DNA of 64,000 nucleotides from Drosophila persimilis (GCF_003286085.1 NW_020825523.1:62001-126000); one strand, 5' to 3'; positions 21,999 to 32,979 are shown, numbered from the stretch's first letter. The notes: a model not told the origin generated them from the sequence alone. Program-made: numbers and translations.

Positions 21999-23294
21999 TT
22001 GCCTGTAGTCAACCAGTCCATTCCTATTCACAGCTCAGCGAATGCGAGAGACCCCCGCCGACGGAGAACTACGACAAAAGCCAGGCCGGAGCCCCCAGTC
22101 GACTGGGAGATCATCGAGGAACTGATTCTTCGCCCCACTCCGCGAGAATTCCAAGTCCACCCAGAGGTCCTCAGCTGGGAAAATTTATGCGGCGACGTCG
22201 TAAGCTGGCCCCGCATCGACCAGATCATCGAGGGGCACGATTCCGACCCCGATCACGTCAATATTATAGGAGACGTGGCCCAGACGTACAGGGACCCAAG
22301 CCCTGGCAACGCCGCCAGAGCCACGTTCACCCATGCTCAGGGCCCCAGCCAGGTCAACCCCGACCAGGTCGCCGAAGAGCACGCGCAGGGCCCTGGACAC
22401 GCCACCGTAGGAGAAGCAGCCGACTACACCGCTCCGGGTCCGAGCCCCGACGAGGGGGCAGAGGCCATCACTATCCCTGACGGGCTGCCAGGTGCCACCG
22501 CACGCGGATACCGCCAGCAATTCGAGCCGACGGAGTTCGAAAAAGAGGTGCTCCGCTGGGAAGAGCCACCGCTTCCGGCACTCTTCGGGGCCCTTGATAC
22601 GCTCAACCTTCTCGAACGGATAGACGGGTTGGACATCGCCCCCGAAGACGCAGGACTACCGGCCGTCAGCAACTTTGACGCCATCCTGCGTCCCGAAGAC
22701 ATCGCCCCCGAAGATGCAGGGCTACCGGCCGTCAGCAACTTTGACGCCATCCTGCGTCCCGAAGACATCGCCCCCGAAGATGCAGGACTACCGGCCGTCA
22801 GCAACTTTGACGCCATCCTGCGTCCCGAAGACATCGCCCCCGAAGATGCAGGACTACCGGCCGTCAGCAACTTTGACGCCATCCTGCGTCCCGAAGACAT
22901 CGCCCCCGAAGATGCAGGACTACCGGCCGTCAGCAACTTTGACGCCATCCTGCGTCCCGAAGACATCGCCACCGAAGACGCAGAGCTACCGGCCGTCCGC
23001 GATCTGGACGCCATCCTACATATCGACGGCGGCCGTCCGGAGATACCAGAAACGTCGACCCCCAACCCAGCCGTTCGTTGGGTGACTGGGGAGGCGGATT
23101 GGAGAGTACGTACGCCCGACGGCCGGCTGCCAGACACCCTGAAAGCCCGGCTCCTGGCACAACTCGTCAACCCGCGGCGTAAAGATGTCCGATTCTTGGC
23201 AGAGGCGGACAACACCTTCTTCCAGGTCCACATCAGCAAGACGAGCAAAGTGACTATTCGCTCACGGGCCCCCCGAAGTAAGGAGAGGGTGTGA
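21999..23294 (+). CDS. ORF3 of the Osvaldo-like element (431 aa, not a recognisable Env)
   Basis: A third long frame that ends in the first bases of the 3' LTR. Residues 1-70 are basic then mixed (PPVDWEIIEELIL). A Pro/Gly/Ala-rich middle follows, then five copies of a 22-residue repeat (IAPEDAGLPAVSNFDAILRP and two more residues) plus one degenerate copy at about 22632-23025. The C-terminus is a charged domain (KARLLAQLVNPRRKDVRFLA). I see no signal peptide, no transmembrane stretch and no furin-like site, so there is no support for an envelope. The position matches ORF3 of the second gypsy family here, whose C-terminal part is faintly similar. Function unknown. Confidence 0.7.
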   Translation: MPVVNQSIPIHSSANARDPRRRRTTTKARPEPPVDWEIIEELILRPTPREFQVHPEVLSWENLCGDVVSWPRIDQIIEGHDSDPDHVNIIGDVAQTYRDPSPGNAARATFTHAQGPSQVNPDQVAEEHAQGPGHATVGEAADYTAPGPSPDEGAEAITIPDGLPGATARGYRQQFEPTEFEKEVLRWEEPPLPALFGALDTLNLLERIDGLDIAPEDAGLPAVSNFDAILRPEDIAPEDAGLPAVSNFDAILRPEDIAPEDAGLPAVSNFDAILRPEDIAPEDAGLPAVSNFDAILRPEDIAPEDAGLPAVSNFDAILRPEDIATEDAELPAVRDLDAILHIDGGRPEIPETSTPNPAVRWVTGEADWRVRTPDGRLPDTLKARLLAQLVNPRRKDVRFLAEADNTFFQVHISKTSKVTIRSRAPRSKERV

Positions 23295-24291
23295 GGACCC
23301 ATACTGGGACCCTCACATAGTAATAAGAATAATAATAATAATAATAATAATTGGATTAGTCACAATCATATGCTATAGTAGTAAATAAGCTAGTTATGTT
23401 TTGCATAGCCGAAATCCCGCCAAACGGCCAGCTCACACGGAACAACCGCAAAGAAGACGGCGAGGAGAGAGAGCCATGCTCAGCCGGCAGCAGAGCGGAT
23501 CTCTTTCGGAAAAGTCCCGTTGGCCCGAAAACGAGCGCGAGGCGTGGGGAGAACGTCGAGCGACCGTGGCGAGAGAAGGAGTCGATTCTTGGAAGTGAGC
23601 GAAGACGGAACGTCGCGGACATCGAAGTGAAGAGATAAAGAAAAGTGTTGAACGGCCGCGCGCCAGAGAGGAGAAAAAAAGCATGGAGGAGCTGCGGGAA
23701 CACAGGCGCCGGATCCGCGGGTGAGCTGGCCGATGGCCAAGGTAGTAGTAGGAGTAGAAGGGAGTGCGAGGGGAATTAATCCAATAAAACTTCGATCATA
23801 GAATTAAGAACGCGTTGGCTTCCATTTGTTTTCTCCGGTCGGACCACCGACTGCGGTCATCTCTCCACCCCCTCCACATCCGTTTTCCTGACTGTTCTCG
23901 GTCGCTACGCTCCCGCTCTGCCTCTGGCAACAGGGTTTTACCCTGCTGGAGTGAGAAGTGGTACGCGTTTCGACAGAGGCGCCCCCCCTTATCCTTTTCC
24001 TTCACCTCCCCGGATCCGCGGCCCACCTCGACCTTGGCAACAGGGGTTTTACCCTGCTGAAGTCGGGGAGTGCAGCGTCTAGGGTGAGTTTCGCGCCGCC
24101 CGGCCCCACGCCCGCTCTCCCCCCTCCCTAATTTCTCCCGAAGGCCCCGTCGTTGACGGCGGCTCGGCGATCCATGCGCCAACGACCCGCCTTCCCTCCC
24201 CCCAGTCTCAACGTCTCAGCAACTTACAAATAAACTGTAGGTGACCCTGGGCAGACTGAGCCTGACCCCAGCCTAGGATCACTACTTTACA
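23290..24291 (+). repeat. 3' LTR of the Osvaldo-like element
   Basis: 1002 bp, almost identical to the 5' LTR (about three differences by eye). It is preceded by the purine tract AAGGAGAGGG (about 23280-23289) and followed by the ACGG target duplication. Confidence 0.9.
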
Positions 24292-24391
24292 ACGGAGAGC
24301 TCAGGGACTTGGCAGCCCCCTGTTCTAAGTATGCCTTATCCGGGCAACGTGGATCTCTGCCCGGACGGACCGTACCCCTTCTCTGCAGCTC

Positions 24392-25747
24392 GTGGGAATA
24401 AGAATGGAAGAATTGAAAAACAAACAAAATGAGTCTGGCACTCCCCAAATGCCAACAGGGAGCAATCCCAAACAGGGGAAGGCAGCGGCCCAAAGGCCTG
24501 GCCCGACCCGCAAATCAGCAGGGAAAACCTGCGCGGCGGAAGATGCTAGGGAGAGCCCAAAGGGGTCCCATCCCGGTGTCGGGGTGGGTGGTGAATTGGC
24601 TCCCAAAACCGATACCTTGGCAGAGTGGCTATGCAATCCTGCGGCTGCTCTGCCTGCTGGTAAAGTGGAGGGGGATGAGTCACCATCTACTAGTGTCAAA
24701 GCCAAATCCTTTACATATGCCGACAGAAGGAGTGCTGGCAACATACTCCGTCGGCAGAACGCAAGCCAGATGTCCAGCCCGACGGACAAATGGATTAAGA
24801 AGGTCGAGTGGGCCTCGAAGGTGCTGCCGAACTTTGGCAAGGAAGCACCGAAGAAGGAAGCCCCTCAGCAAAAAAAAGGCAGCGCTCGCAGGAAACTCCG
24901 GGGCCGACACCGAAGCGCACCAGAGTGCTGCCTAACGCATCGTTCGCGCAGATTGCCAGAGAAAGGACGCTGATTGGCGTCCTGGACAAAGGCAGCGTGG
25001 ACTCCCGGATCCCTCGGAACCAGTGGAAGTGGGTGGAAGCGGCACTGGCCGACCGCTGCTTCGAGCTGCTGGAAAAGCAGCCTGGACCCCCCCCCCGTCT
25101 GCAGAGACATGGGCTGGTACCAGGGCTGCATAAAAATCGTAGCCTGTGAAGATGAGCGCTCCGTACAGCTGTACAAAGCAGCGGTAGCGCAAGTCGGGGA
25201 AGTCTACCCAGGGGCGAAGCTCGTCGCTGTAGACTGGAGCGAAGTGCCCAGTAGACCAAGGGCGAGAGTCTGGGTGCCCGCCTCCATGAAGGAGCCGGAG
25301 CGCATCCTAAAAATGCTGCAAAGATGCAACCCCCACCTCCCAACAGCGGATTGGAAGGTGGTCAAAGTTGAGGCGACACAGGGCCCCACAAACCAGGCGG
25401 TGGTCGTCCTCAACAAAGAGTCGCTGGCCCCGATTGAGGCTGCCAAAGGCGAGCTCAATTTTGGGTTCAGCTCTGTGACCATAAAGGTCTACAAGTCGGA
25501 TGCGGCGGCCGAGGCACGTCCTGTCGACAAGCCAGTCGAGCAGGACGCTGCCTCGGAGATCGAAGCACCCGACGATCACACAGAGATAGACCCAGAGGGC
25601 TACTCCACAGATGGCACGCTGAGATGCGACTTCGAGGCGATGTGTTGCCACGAGGAAGTCGAGGACGATCCAGATGCCGACATTACAGTGGTGGAGAACA
25701 CTAAGGATGTCCCTGAGGCTCCTTCAGATCAATCTCCACCACTGTAA
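24392..25747 (+). pseudogene. ORF1 of the LOA-like LINE (interrupted)
   Basis: ORF1 encodes the nucleic-acid-binding protein of the LINE. The coding signal starts in one frame (24392, MEELKNKQ at 24404) and moves to the next frame at an A-run (24870-24877), where PTPKRTRVLPNASFAQIARE is encoded. It returns to the first frame at a C-run (25087-25096), leading into MGWYQGCIKIVACEDE and on to the stop at 25745-25747. Both shifts sit in homopolymers, so sequencing or assembly error is a live alternative to true decay. The C-terminal part is a compact mixed domain with an acidic tail. No CCHC knuckle is visible. ORF1 overlaps the start of ORF2. Confidence 0.65.
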
Positions 25748-28700
25748 AGCAGCATCCGCTGCTCTTATACTCCGCCTCGAAGAGAGCGGAGCAGACGTAG
25801 CCCTGATCCAGGAACCTTGGATAGTGGGAGACAAGGTTTGTGGATTAGGGTCGAAGGAGTACAAGATAATTGTAGCTCAACATGAAGGTAAAACTCGCAC
25901 CTGCATTCTCGCCAGAAAGCACCTTAATATCTTTCTGCTCCATAATTATAGCGATAGCGACAACACGGCGGTAAGCCTAGAGCTGGAAGGGACACATCTA
26001 AGGCTGATGTCGTCCTACATGGCCCATGAGGGAAACGATCCCCCCAACGACCTTGTTCGCAAACTAGCCAGCGACAGCGAGAGGTCGGACATAGACCTAT
26101 TAATAGGTTGCGATGCCAACGCTCACCACACTCAATGGGGGAGCTCGAACACAAATGCAAGGGGTGAGTCACTTTTCAGCTTCATCCTTAACTCAAATCT
26201 ATTTATTTGTAATCGGGGCAACGACCCCACTTTTATAATTAAAAATCGACAGGAGGTTATTGACATCACCCTAGTGTCTTCCAACCTGTTAGACATAGTC
26301 AAGAGTTGGCAAGTCCTTGATGACCACTCCTTCTCTGACCACAGATACATCGAGACCACACTATCCCTCGAGTGTCCGAAACCTAAGGACTATATTAATC
26401 CCAGGAAAGCCAACTGGGAAAAATATAGCTCAGCCCTGGAGGACTTACTCCCCTCCAAAGCACCATCATGCCCTGACACAAAAGACGACCTAGATCGCCT
26501 AGTGAACAGGTTCACAGAGGCATGCAACAAAGCCTTCGCGGCAGCATGCCCCTCTAGCAAACCTAGGGGGAAAAAGAAACCCCCCTGGTGGTCAAAGCAA
26601 ATAGACATCCTACGTAAAAGCTGCAGGACCCTTTTCAACAGGGCCAAAAGCGCGAACGAGGAGAGCCACTGGGCAGACTATAAAATCAGTCTGTCACTAT
26701 ATAAAAAGGAAACAAGGAAAGCAAAAAGGGCCTCTTGGCAAAAATTTTGCTCGGAAATTGAGGAAACATCAGAGGCCGCAAGGCTTCGCAAGATTCTCTC
26801 AAAAACTAACCCCTCGGTGGGGTATCTTAAAAGGAATGACGGCACGTGGACTAACTCCAGTGAGGAGTCCCTGCACATTCTACTAGACACACATTTTCCA
26901 GGGTGCACAACCATCGAGACGGCACATCTTCCAGGAGAGGGACCGGTAACCTCGATGGATCACATCCTCACTAAACGTAACATAAGCTGGGCAATAAACA
27001 GCTTCAACCCGTTCAAATCGCCAGGCCCAGACCAGGTAATCCCGGCCCAACTTCAGAAGGCCGGGGATACGGCCATAAACTGGCTACAAGGTATCTTCAG
27101 GAAGATACTGGCTGTGGGTACAATGCCGCGAACATGGCTTAAGGCAAAGATAGTCTTCATTCCCAAAGCTGGGAAAGCCTCGCACTCAGCTGCAAAAGAC
27201 TTTAGACCAATCAGCCTATCGTCCTTCCTCCTCAAAACCTTTGAGAGACTCGTCGGGCTGCAACTGAGGACAACTATACACCCTCAGTTGCTGTCAGACG
27301 CACAGCATGCCTACCGGAAAGGAAAATCCACGGAAACGGCTCTTCATGAAGTGATCTCTGCGGTAGAGAAATCTCTGCATCACAAAGAGTACTCACTCAT
27401 AGCATTTCTCGACATTGAGGGAGCTTTTAACAACGTTGTACCGGGTGCCATTACAGAAGCCCTGACTGACCTGGGGGTGGACCGTCACTTGGTGATGCTC
27501 ATTGATCAATTGCTCACATGCAGGACGGTGACATCATCGATGGGATCGTCCGCCCAGTCAAGGTATGTCAACAGAGGCACCCCGCAAGGTGGTGTCCTGT
27601 CTCCTCTTCTGTGGAACATAGCAGTCAACAAGATTCTATGGGACCTGGAGGGGGGGGGCTGCAAAGTCGTGGCCTATGCGGATGACGTTGCGATTATTTT
27701 CTCGGGGAAATACCCCCAAACACTGTGCGACTTAATGTCCACAAAGCTAGCGCAACTGTCGGACTGGACGAAATCGCGCGGTCTGGGAGTAAATCCCTCA
27801 AAAACGGAACTCGTGTTATTCACAAATAAATACAAGGTCCCGCCCCTCAACCCTCCAATACTACAAGGATGCAGGCTCTCCTTTAGCGACAGTGCCAGTT
27901 ACTTAGGGTTGGTAATTGACAAGAAGCTTAACTGGAACCTGAATGTCAAAGACTGAGTGAAAAAGGCAATGACTGCACTCTATACATGCAAAAAAGCTAT
28001 TGGGCTAAGATGGGGTATGATCCCAAGCATAGTCCAATGGATATATCAAGCTATAGTTAGACCAATACTACTCTACGGAGTTACGGTGTGGTGGCCAGCC
28101 CTATCAAAAAGGGCGATCACCAAGCAACTGGGCAAAGTCCAGCGGACTGCCGCCCTATGCATCAGCGGAGCTCTCCGCACCACCCCAAATGATGCGCTAA
28201 ATGCCATCCTATGCCTACAGAGCCTTGAACTCGCAGGAAAGGAACGGGCAGAAGCAGCAGCAATACGTCTAAGAGACTCAGATCAATGGGTGACACAGTG
28301 CATAGGTCACTCAGCCATATTAAATAGCAGTACTGTCCCCTCAAAAACAGACTACCAAGTTCCAAGAGAGTATACAGACACTCCCTTCGACACAATCATC
28401 CCTCATAGAGACGAATGGCTCGAGGGACTCCCAGGCCCTGAAGGGGCCATAAGCATCTTCACAGATGGATCAAAGCTGGACGACAGAGTCGGAGGGGGAA
28501 TCTACTCTGAACAGCTAAACATAAGGCATTCCTTCAGACTCCCAGATCATTGCAGTGTCTTTCAAGCGGAAGTCATAGCAATCAGGGAGGCACTAGACTG
28601 CCTACAAGCGGCTGCCGTCACGGCAACCAAGCTAAACATTTATAGCGACAGCCAAGCTGCGATCAAATCGCTAAGCGCGATTTCCTCGAACTCGGCCACC

Positions 28701-29294
28701 GTGGCAGACTGCCGCAAATCTCTACACGAGATGGCTCAGCAATTTGCTATTAGCCTAATTTGGGTCCCGGGCCACCGGGACATCGAGGGCAACTGTATAG
28801 CGGACGAGCTGGCCAGATCTGGCACTACAATCCCCCTTCTCCAAGACAAGGAGGATATCTGTATGCCAATGGCCACCTGTAAGCTCATCATAAGGGAGCA
28901 ATACAAGCGACTAAAAAACGATATGTGGCAAACAGTGCCACGATGTCGCACAACTCGGCAAACATGGCCGACCATGGACATGAAGCGCACCTCCGAGCTC
29001 CTCAAGTTAAGCAGGAAAAGGTGCAGCGTAGTCACTCGTTCCCTCACGGGACACTGGCTAATAGGCACTCACGCTAACAGGCTGGGGGCCCCACATAACG
29101 ATTTTTGTCGCAGCTGTAGAGACGAGGAAGAGGAGGAGACAGTGGAACATCTGTTCTGCTCCTGCCCGGCTCTCAGCAGAAGAAGGCTACAACACCTGGG
29201 CTCAGCCTTTCTACACGACATCTCAGAGATGTCCAAACTATGTCCCAGAAGGATAGCGAACTTTGTGAGAGCATCTGGATGGGATAATTGCTGA
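25710..29294 (+). pseudogene. ORF2 of the LOA-like LINE: APE endonuclease, RT, RNase H (one in-frame stop)
   Basis: Likely start MSLRLLQINLHHCK at 25710, inside the ORF1 end. Endonuclease (to about 26390) shows LIQEPWI, IGCDANAHHTQWGS and SDHRYIETTL. Reverse transcriptase (about 26990-27950) shows FKSPGPDQVIPAQL, FRPISLSSFLLKTFERLV, FLDIEGAFNNV, GTPQGGVLSPLLW and the YADD box. RNase H (about 28440-28840) shows IFTDGSKLDDRVGGG, YSDSQAAIKSL and WVPGHRDIEGN. A Cys/His cluster (CRSC...HLFCSC) sits near the end. One TGA at 27954-27956 interrupts the frame, which continues unchanged after it; CGA to TGA is a plausible origin. Everything else is open, so the copy is recent. It would nick the target and copy its RNA there. 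Confidence 0.82.
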
Positions 29295-29369
29295 CAGGAA
29301 GTCTCACAACGCAGGAAGGAAATGATCCTATGCGGTATCACAACGGGCCGAAACCGGCCTAAGTGTGAC

Positions 29370-29415
29370 GGGCTCCGAGCGAGCCCGGCAGCCGCCTCAA
29401 CCTAACCTAACCTAA
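29370..29415 (+). other. 3' hairpin and CCTAA tail of the LOA-like LINE
   Basis: GGGCTC and GAGCCC form a 6-bp stem with a 5-nt loop (29370-29386). CCTAA is then repeated three times (29401-29415), running into the target duplication. Many LINEs use a 3' stem and short repeats for recognition by their own RT; here that is inferred. Confidence 0.6.
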
Positions 29416-29430
29416 CCCCTTCTTCCCCCC

Positions 29431-30966
29431 ATCATTCTGCCAGCTGTCCCCGACATTATGCCCATTCTGGACAAGCTGCAGAATGACCCGAGGGTGGGCA
29501 AAAGTAGCTATCACACCAAGCTCATCAGCCGCAATGGTGTCCGTATTCAGGCCAGCGACATGGCTACCAGGGATGCCATCATGGCAATCCTGGGCGATGG
29601 CGGCGGCAACGAGGCGATGACTGGCCACTACACACACCAGCACAAGAGTGACCGTGGGCTACGGATCGTCGTGCGAGATCTCCACCACTCCACAAGCACC
29701 CAACTAATAAAAAATCAGATGGCCGAATTGGGTTATTCTGTTAAATTTATTAGAGCCATTAAAGGGAGATCCGATGGACAGCCACTCGACCAGTTCGAGT
29801 TGGAGATAGCCCCCAAGCCGGATGAAAGCCACCACGATGTCCTCCAATTAACCCAGCTGGGCAACCAGTTGGTGACCGTTGAGAGGCAGGCCAAGCCGGT
29901 GGACCCAGCCCAGTGCCACAGATGTCAGGCTTTTGGGCACACCCGCACCTACTGCAGGCGTTCATTCGTCTGTATGAAGTGTGCGGGTGCCCACGCGTCC
30001 ACGGCATGTGCCAAGCCAAGGGCAGACGCCCCTAAATGCGCCAATTGCCAGGGCGCCCACATCAGCGCCTACAAGGGATGTCCGGCATTCAAGGCAGCAA
30101 GGGGCCGCCTTCTGTCCCACCGAGTGGCCATGCAGGAGTTGCGTCGCAAGCGCAGCTCGCTTCTGCAGCCATTGCCAGAGCAGCAGCCACCAAGAACAAC
30201 ACCAGCACATCCAGGGCGCCGACAGCAGCAGCAACAGCCAGCTCAAACGCCAGCCAATCCCTGGCGCGGACAGCAGCAGCAGGCAGTATGGACGCCACTC
30301 AATGTCTCCTCTCCTGGGCGACGAAGAGGACAACAACATCAGCAGAAGCAGAAGCAGCAGCAGCAGCAGCCAATACAGACAAAAAAACAGACGCCTGCTG
30401 CCTCTGGCCCACGCACTGGGCGACGACGTCCAGAGCAGCCATTGAGCCGTTCCCAGGCACAACAACAGCAGCAGCTACAGCAGCTGCAACAGCAGCCGCA
30501 GCGCGAACAACAACAACAGCGACAGCAGCAGCAGCAGCTTGCCAACAACCGCTCCCGGCAGAAGATGAAGCCGAAACGCCAATCTTGCGAGGGATCCTGC
30601 AGCCAGGCACTGTTGGAGAATACGCAGCGGATGACGCGATTGGAAAAGAGGCTGGAAGTGATGATGTCACTACTCACCTCGCTCATCCAATCCCAGGCAG
30701 TGACGGCAACTCCAGCAGTTCCAGAAACATCGGAAAATCCACCAACAATGGCAGCAGCAACAGTGGTTGCCCCAGCTCCACAGCCACCACAAAAAACGTT
30801 AGGGCCAACGCCAGCCGCCATTCCAGAGACGGATCCTGAAACGGATGAAGAAAATGATGACGATGAGATGTGGACAGATGACGATTCCATGGATGACATT
30901 AAGGCCTACGCCCGCAACATGAGGTACCATCTTGACAACCAGATATCCTGGAACGCTGTGTACTAA
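29431..30966 (+). pseudogene. gag: gag C-terminal part in copy 3b (5'-truncated)
   Basis: The frame is open from the junction (IILPAVPDIMPILDKL) and encodes the last 512 residues of the 1061-residue Gag, apparently identical to copy 3. That covers part of the Gag core, all three zinc knuckles, the Gln-rich region and the acidic tail. It has no proper start of its own. The first ATG is at 29458, so any product would lack the basic N-terminus. Confidence 0.8.
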
Positions 30967-32979
30967 TTGGACACATCTCTGCCACTGCATTGGATTAAAG
31001 GACAAATGCATATCAATCGCATGCCACAACAAAAATGAACAACGGACGCTGCAGCCATCAAAGCCATTAAATAAAACATAAACACACACAAACATCCATT
31101 ACACTTGGGCGGCCGGACCTGTGCCGTTCGAGTTATGCCATCGCCATCGTCCTTAGTTGGTGGCCGGATCCAGTGCCATGGCATTCAGAGTGCCCTATGG
31201 TCCTGGAAAAGGAAAAATCCATCAGCACACATACGATTAAAAAGGGCTCTTAAAATACTTACCGCCAGCCATTCAGACACACACACATCCATTACACTTG
31301 GGCGGCCGGACCTGTGCCGTTCGAGTTATGTGTGTGTCATTGTCCGCCATTGCCCATTGCTGTTGGCCGGACCAGTGCCACTCGCTCTACATTAGGGCCG
31401 CAATTGCCGACGCACACACACACTCACATCCATTTCACTTTGGCGGCCGGACCCGTGTCGCCACAGTAATATGTGTGCCGTCTACTCCTGGCTCCCAGCT
31501 GGTGGCCGGACCAGTGCCACTGGTTCTCCAAGAGGGCAGCCACAGCCACAAAGACGACGAGGTGCTAATTGCAGCTACTTCCGACGACTTTGGATGACGC
31601 CAATTTCGACGACTAGGGGGGACGACGGGGTCGGCCGGTATGCAACGCAATGTCTTTACAAGCATTGTGTTTTGCTATGCCGGCAGATGCTTCTTGTCTT
31701 CCCTGTAATTATAGAAAAAGATATAGACATTATTTTAAATTGTTATGTTTATTGTAATATTGTAAACGTAAATCAATTGTACCTGTATTGTCTCTTCTTT
31801 GTTCCAGTGTAGTATCTCTTTTATTACCTGTTTTTCCGTCGTCTCCACTCCAGTCTACTACTTATCTGTATTGTTATTTCTGCAAGTGCTTGTCTCTTTT
31901 TATTTATTGTATTTCCACGCAAAGCACCTGCATTGTTTACCTTTTCTCTTTATCTATTCCTCAATTGACTACGCGTTGCAACACTGCACTTTCTGAATTT
32001 TCGATCTCATTTCTTTAACCCCTTCTTCCCCCCCCCCCCATTGTTATTATCGTAATTAGTGCGGTTCTCCGACACCCCACTACAAAATTATTACAATCTG
32101 TGATAAATCTTCGGCGGCAACGGTGCTGACAATTGAATATCGGTTTCGTAATCGACTTTCAAATCAGCATCAGTTGCCGCCACACCCCACAACTACGGCC
32201 TAAATTGAGCCAAAAATGCTAGTCTTCGCATAAATCAACTACGTTCCCTATAAACTGCCCGCCCACATGTACATGTTACATTCCTAGTCGTCTGCCCTCA
32301 GTAGGCGGCAATGTTAGTAGAGGGGACTGAAGACCACATACCGCATTACAGCCAACAAAACATCAAGTTGACGAACTCACAAGGGATTGCAAATCAAATT
32401 TTAAGTTAGGGAGAATTACAAAGAAAAGACAGCATACTTTTGAGCGTGGCCCCACTTTACTTTCTTGACTCACACCACACACACACACTTGACACCCTCT
32501 TGACAATTCGTACTTTTGGAGCCTTTTGCCCCGATCGTGGAATGGTCTCGAGTCTGGGTTTCTGTCTTAAGTGGAAAGTCGTGTCGTGAACGTTGTGGAG
32601 TCGAGTCGTGTTCGAGGTTTAGTCCCTCCGTCAAAGTGCCGAATATTTTGTCTCTCTCTTTTTCTCTTTTTCCCTTTCCCCCCCCTGCTGACTGCGGGCC
32701 TAGTCGAGGTTACAAGTGTTTCGTTGCTGCAGTTTATATGTTTGTAAATTAATGTGCCATCAATATGTACCAGTGTGTTTGAGTATCGTTTAAAGTTGAA
32801 TTGTAAAAACAAACAAAAAAATGTACATATATTAATATTAAGACATATACTGCCCACAAACTGAAATTAATAAAGCAACGCGCTTGGTTGCTGGCGGCTC
32901 ACACCCCAGCCTCTCAGCTCCTCCCCAGTTGGAGCACTGAGAGCCCTCAACCCAAAGCGGGTATATATTGGTAAAAAAA
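30967..32979 (+). other. 3' UTR of copy 3b and 3'-end promoter candidate
   Basis: The only uninterrupted, complete 3' UTR of the copy 3 type: GGCCGG repeats (31090-31640), T/C-rich tract, a poly-C run of 12 (32028-32039) and a unique block. It ends with TATATATTGG (32962-32971) and TAAAAAAAG. Downstream there is no further HeT-A leader but Bel/Pao sequence, so the putative promoter here would read into that. Confidence 0.72.

Larger units (their letters stand above)
14319..24291 (+). mobile_element. Osvaldo-like Ty3/gypsy LTR element, looks whole and young
   Basis: A 9973-bp element flanked by a 4-bp target duplication ACGG (14315-14318 and 24292-24295). Parts in order: 5' LTR, tRNA-Lys-type primer-binding site, leader, gag, pol, a spacer with 77-bp tandem repeats, a third ORF with 66-bp repeats, polypurine tract, 3' LTR. 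All three large frames are open. The two LTRs differ at about three of roughly 1002 positions by eye, suggesting an insertion in the order of 0.1 million years or less at usual Drosophila rates. The primer site and LTR length recall Osvaldo; the clade is inferred. Confidence 0.85.
13931..29412 (+). mobile_element. LOA-like LINE, interrupted by an LTR element
   Basis: A non-LTR retrotransposon of about 5.5 kb once the nested LTR element (14319-24291) and its 4-bp duplication are removed. It has a 5' UTR, ORF1, ORF2 with endonuclease, RT and RNase H domains, and a short 3' UTR ending in CCTAA repeats. The 11-bp target duplication TAACCCCTTCT lies at 13920-13930 and 29413-29423, though its TAA may partly be tail. 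An RNase H domain with an APE endonuclease fits the LOA clade (Bilbo, Trim, Baggins), some of which were first described in obscura-group flies. The clade call is from memory of domain layout. It appears 5'-complete or nearly so, but ORF1 and ORF2 are each interrupted. Confidence 0.78.
8504..29430 (+). mobile_element. HeT-A-like copy 3, with nested insertions
   Basis: Leader (8504-8588), open gag (8589-11774) and 3' UTR (11775 on). The 3' UTR is interrupted by a DINE-1 at 12711-13804 and a LOA-like LINE at 13931-29412, which itself carries an LTR element. The host sequence resumes after the LINE as AACCCCTTCTTCCCCCC (29414-29430). It then switches within the C-run into gag sequence of a duplicated segment (copy 3b). 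The insertion sites were read from the uninterrupted copy 3b: 31905/31906 for DINE-1 and the CCCCTTCT site near 32019-32026 for the LINE. Confidence 0.82.
29425..32979 (+). mobile_element. HeT-A-like copy 3b: partial tandem duplicate of copy 3
   Basis: From the C-run at 29425-29430 onward the sequence matches copy 3 from 10239, through the gag end and the 3' UTR. By eye it differs from copy 3 at about one base in 2.5 kb (12551 A against 31742 T). It lacks the DINE-1 and LINE, so it shows the empty sites. It then runs on to the element's own 3' end (TATATATTGG, 32962-32971) and an A-run. Copy 3 and 3b thus form one element with a repeated middle. Confidence 0.82.

Noticed and set aside
21999-23294. 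Envelope gene of an errantivirus-like element
   Set aside because: No signal peptide, membrane segment or cleavage site; the repeats are acidic and soluble-looking.
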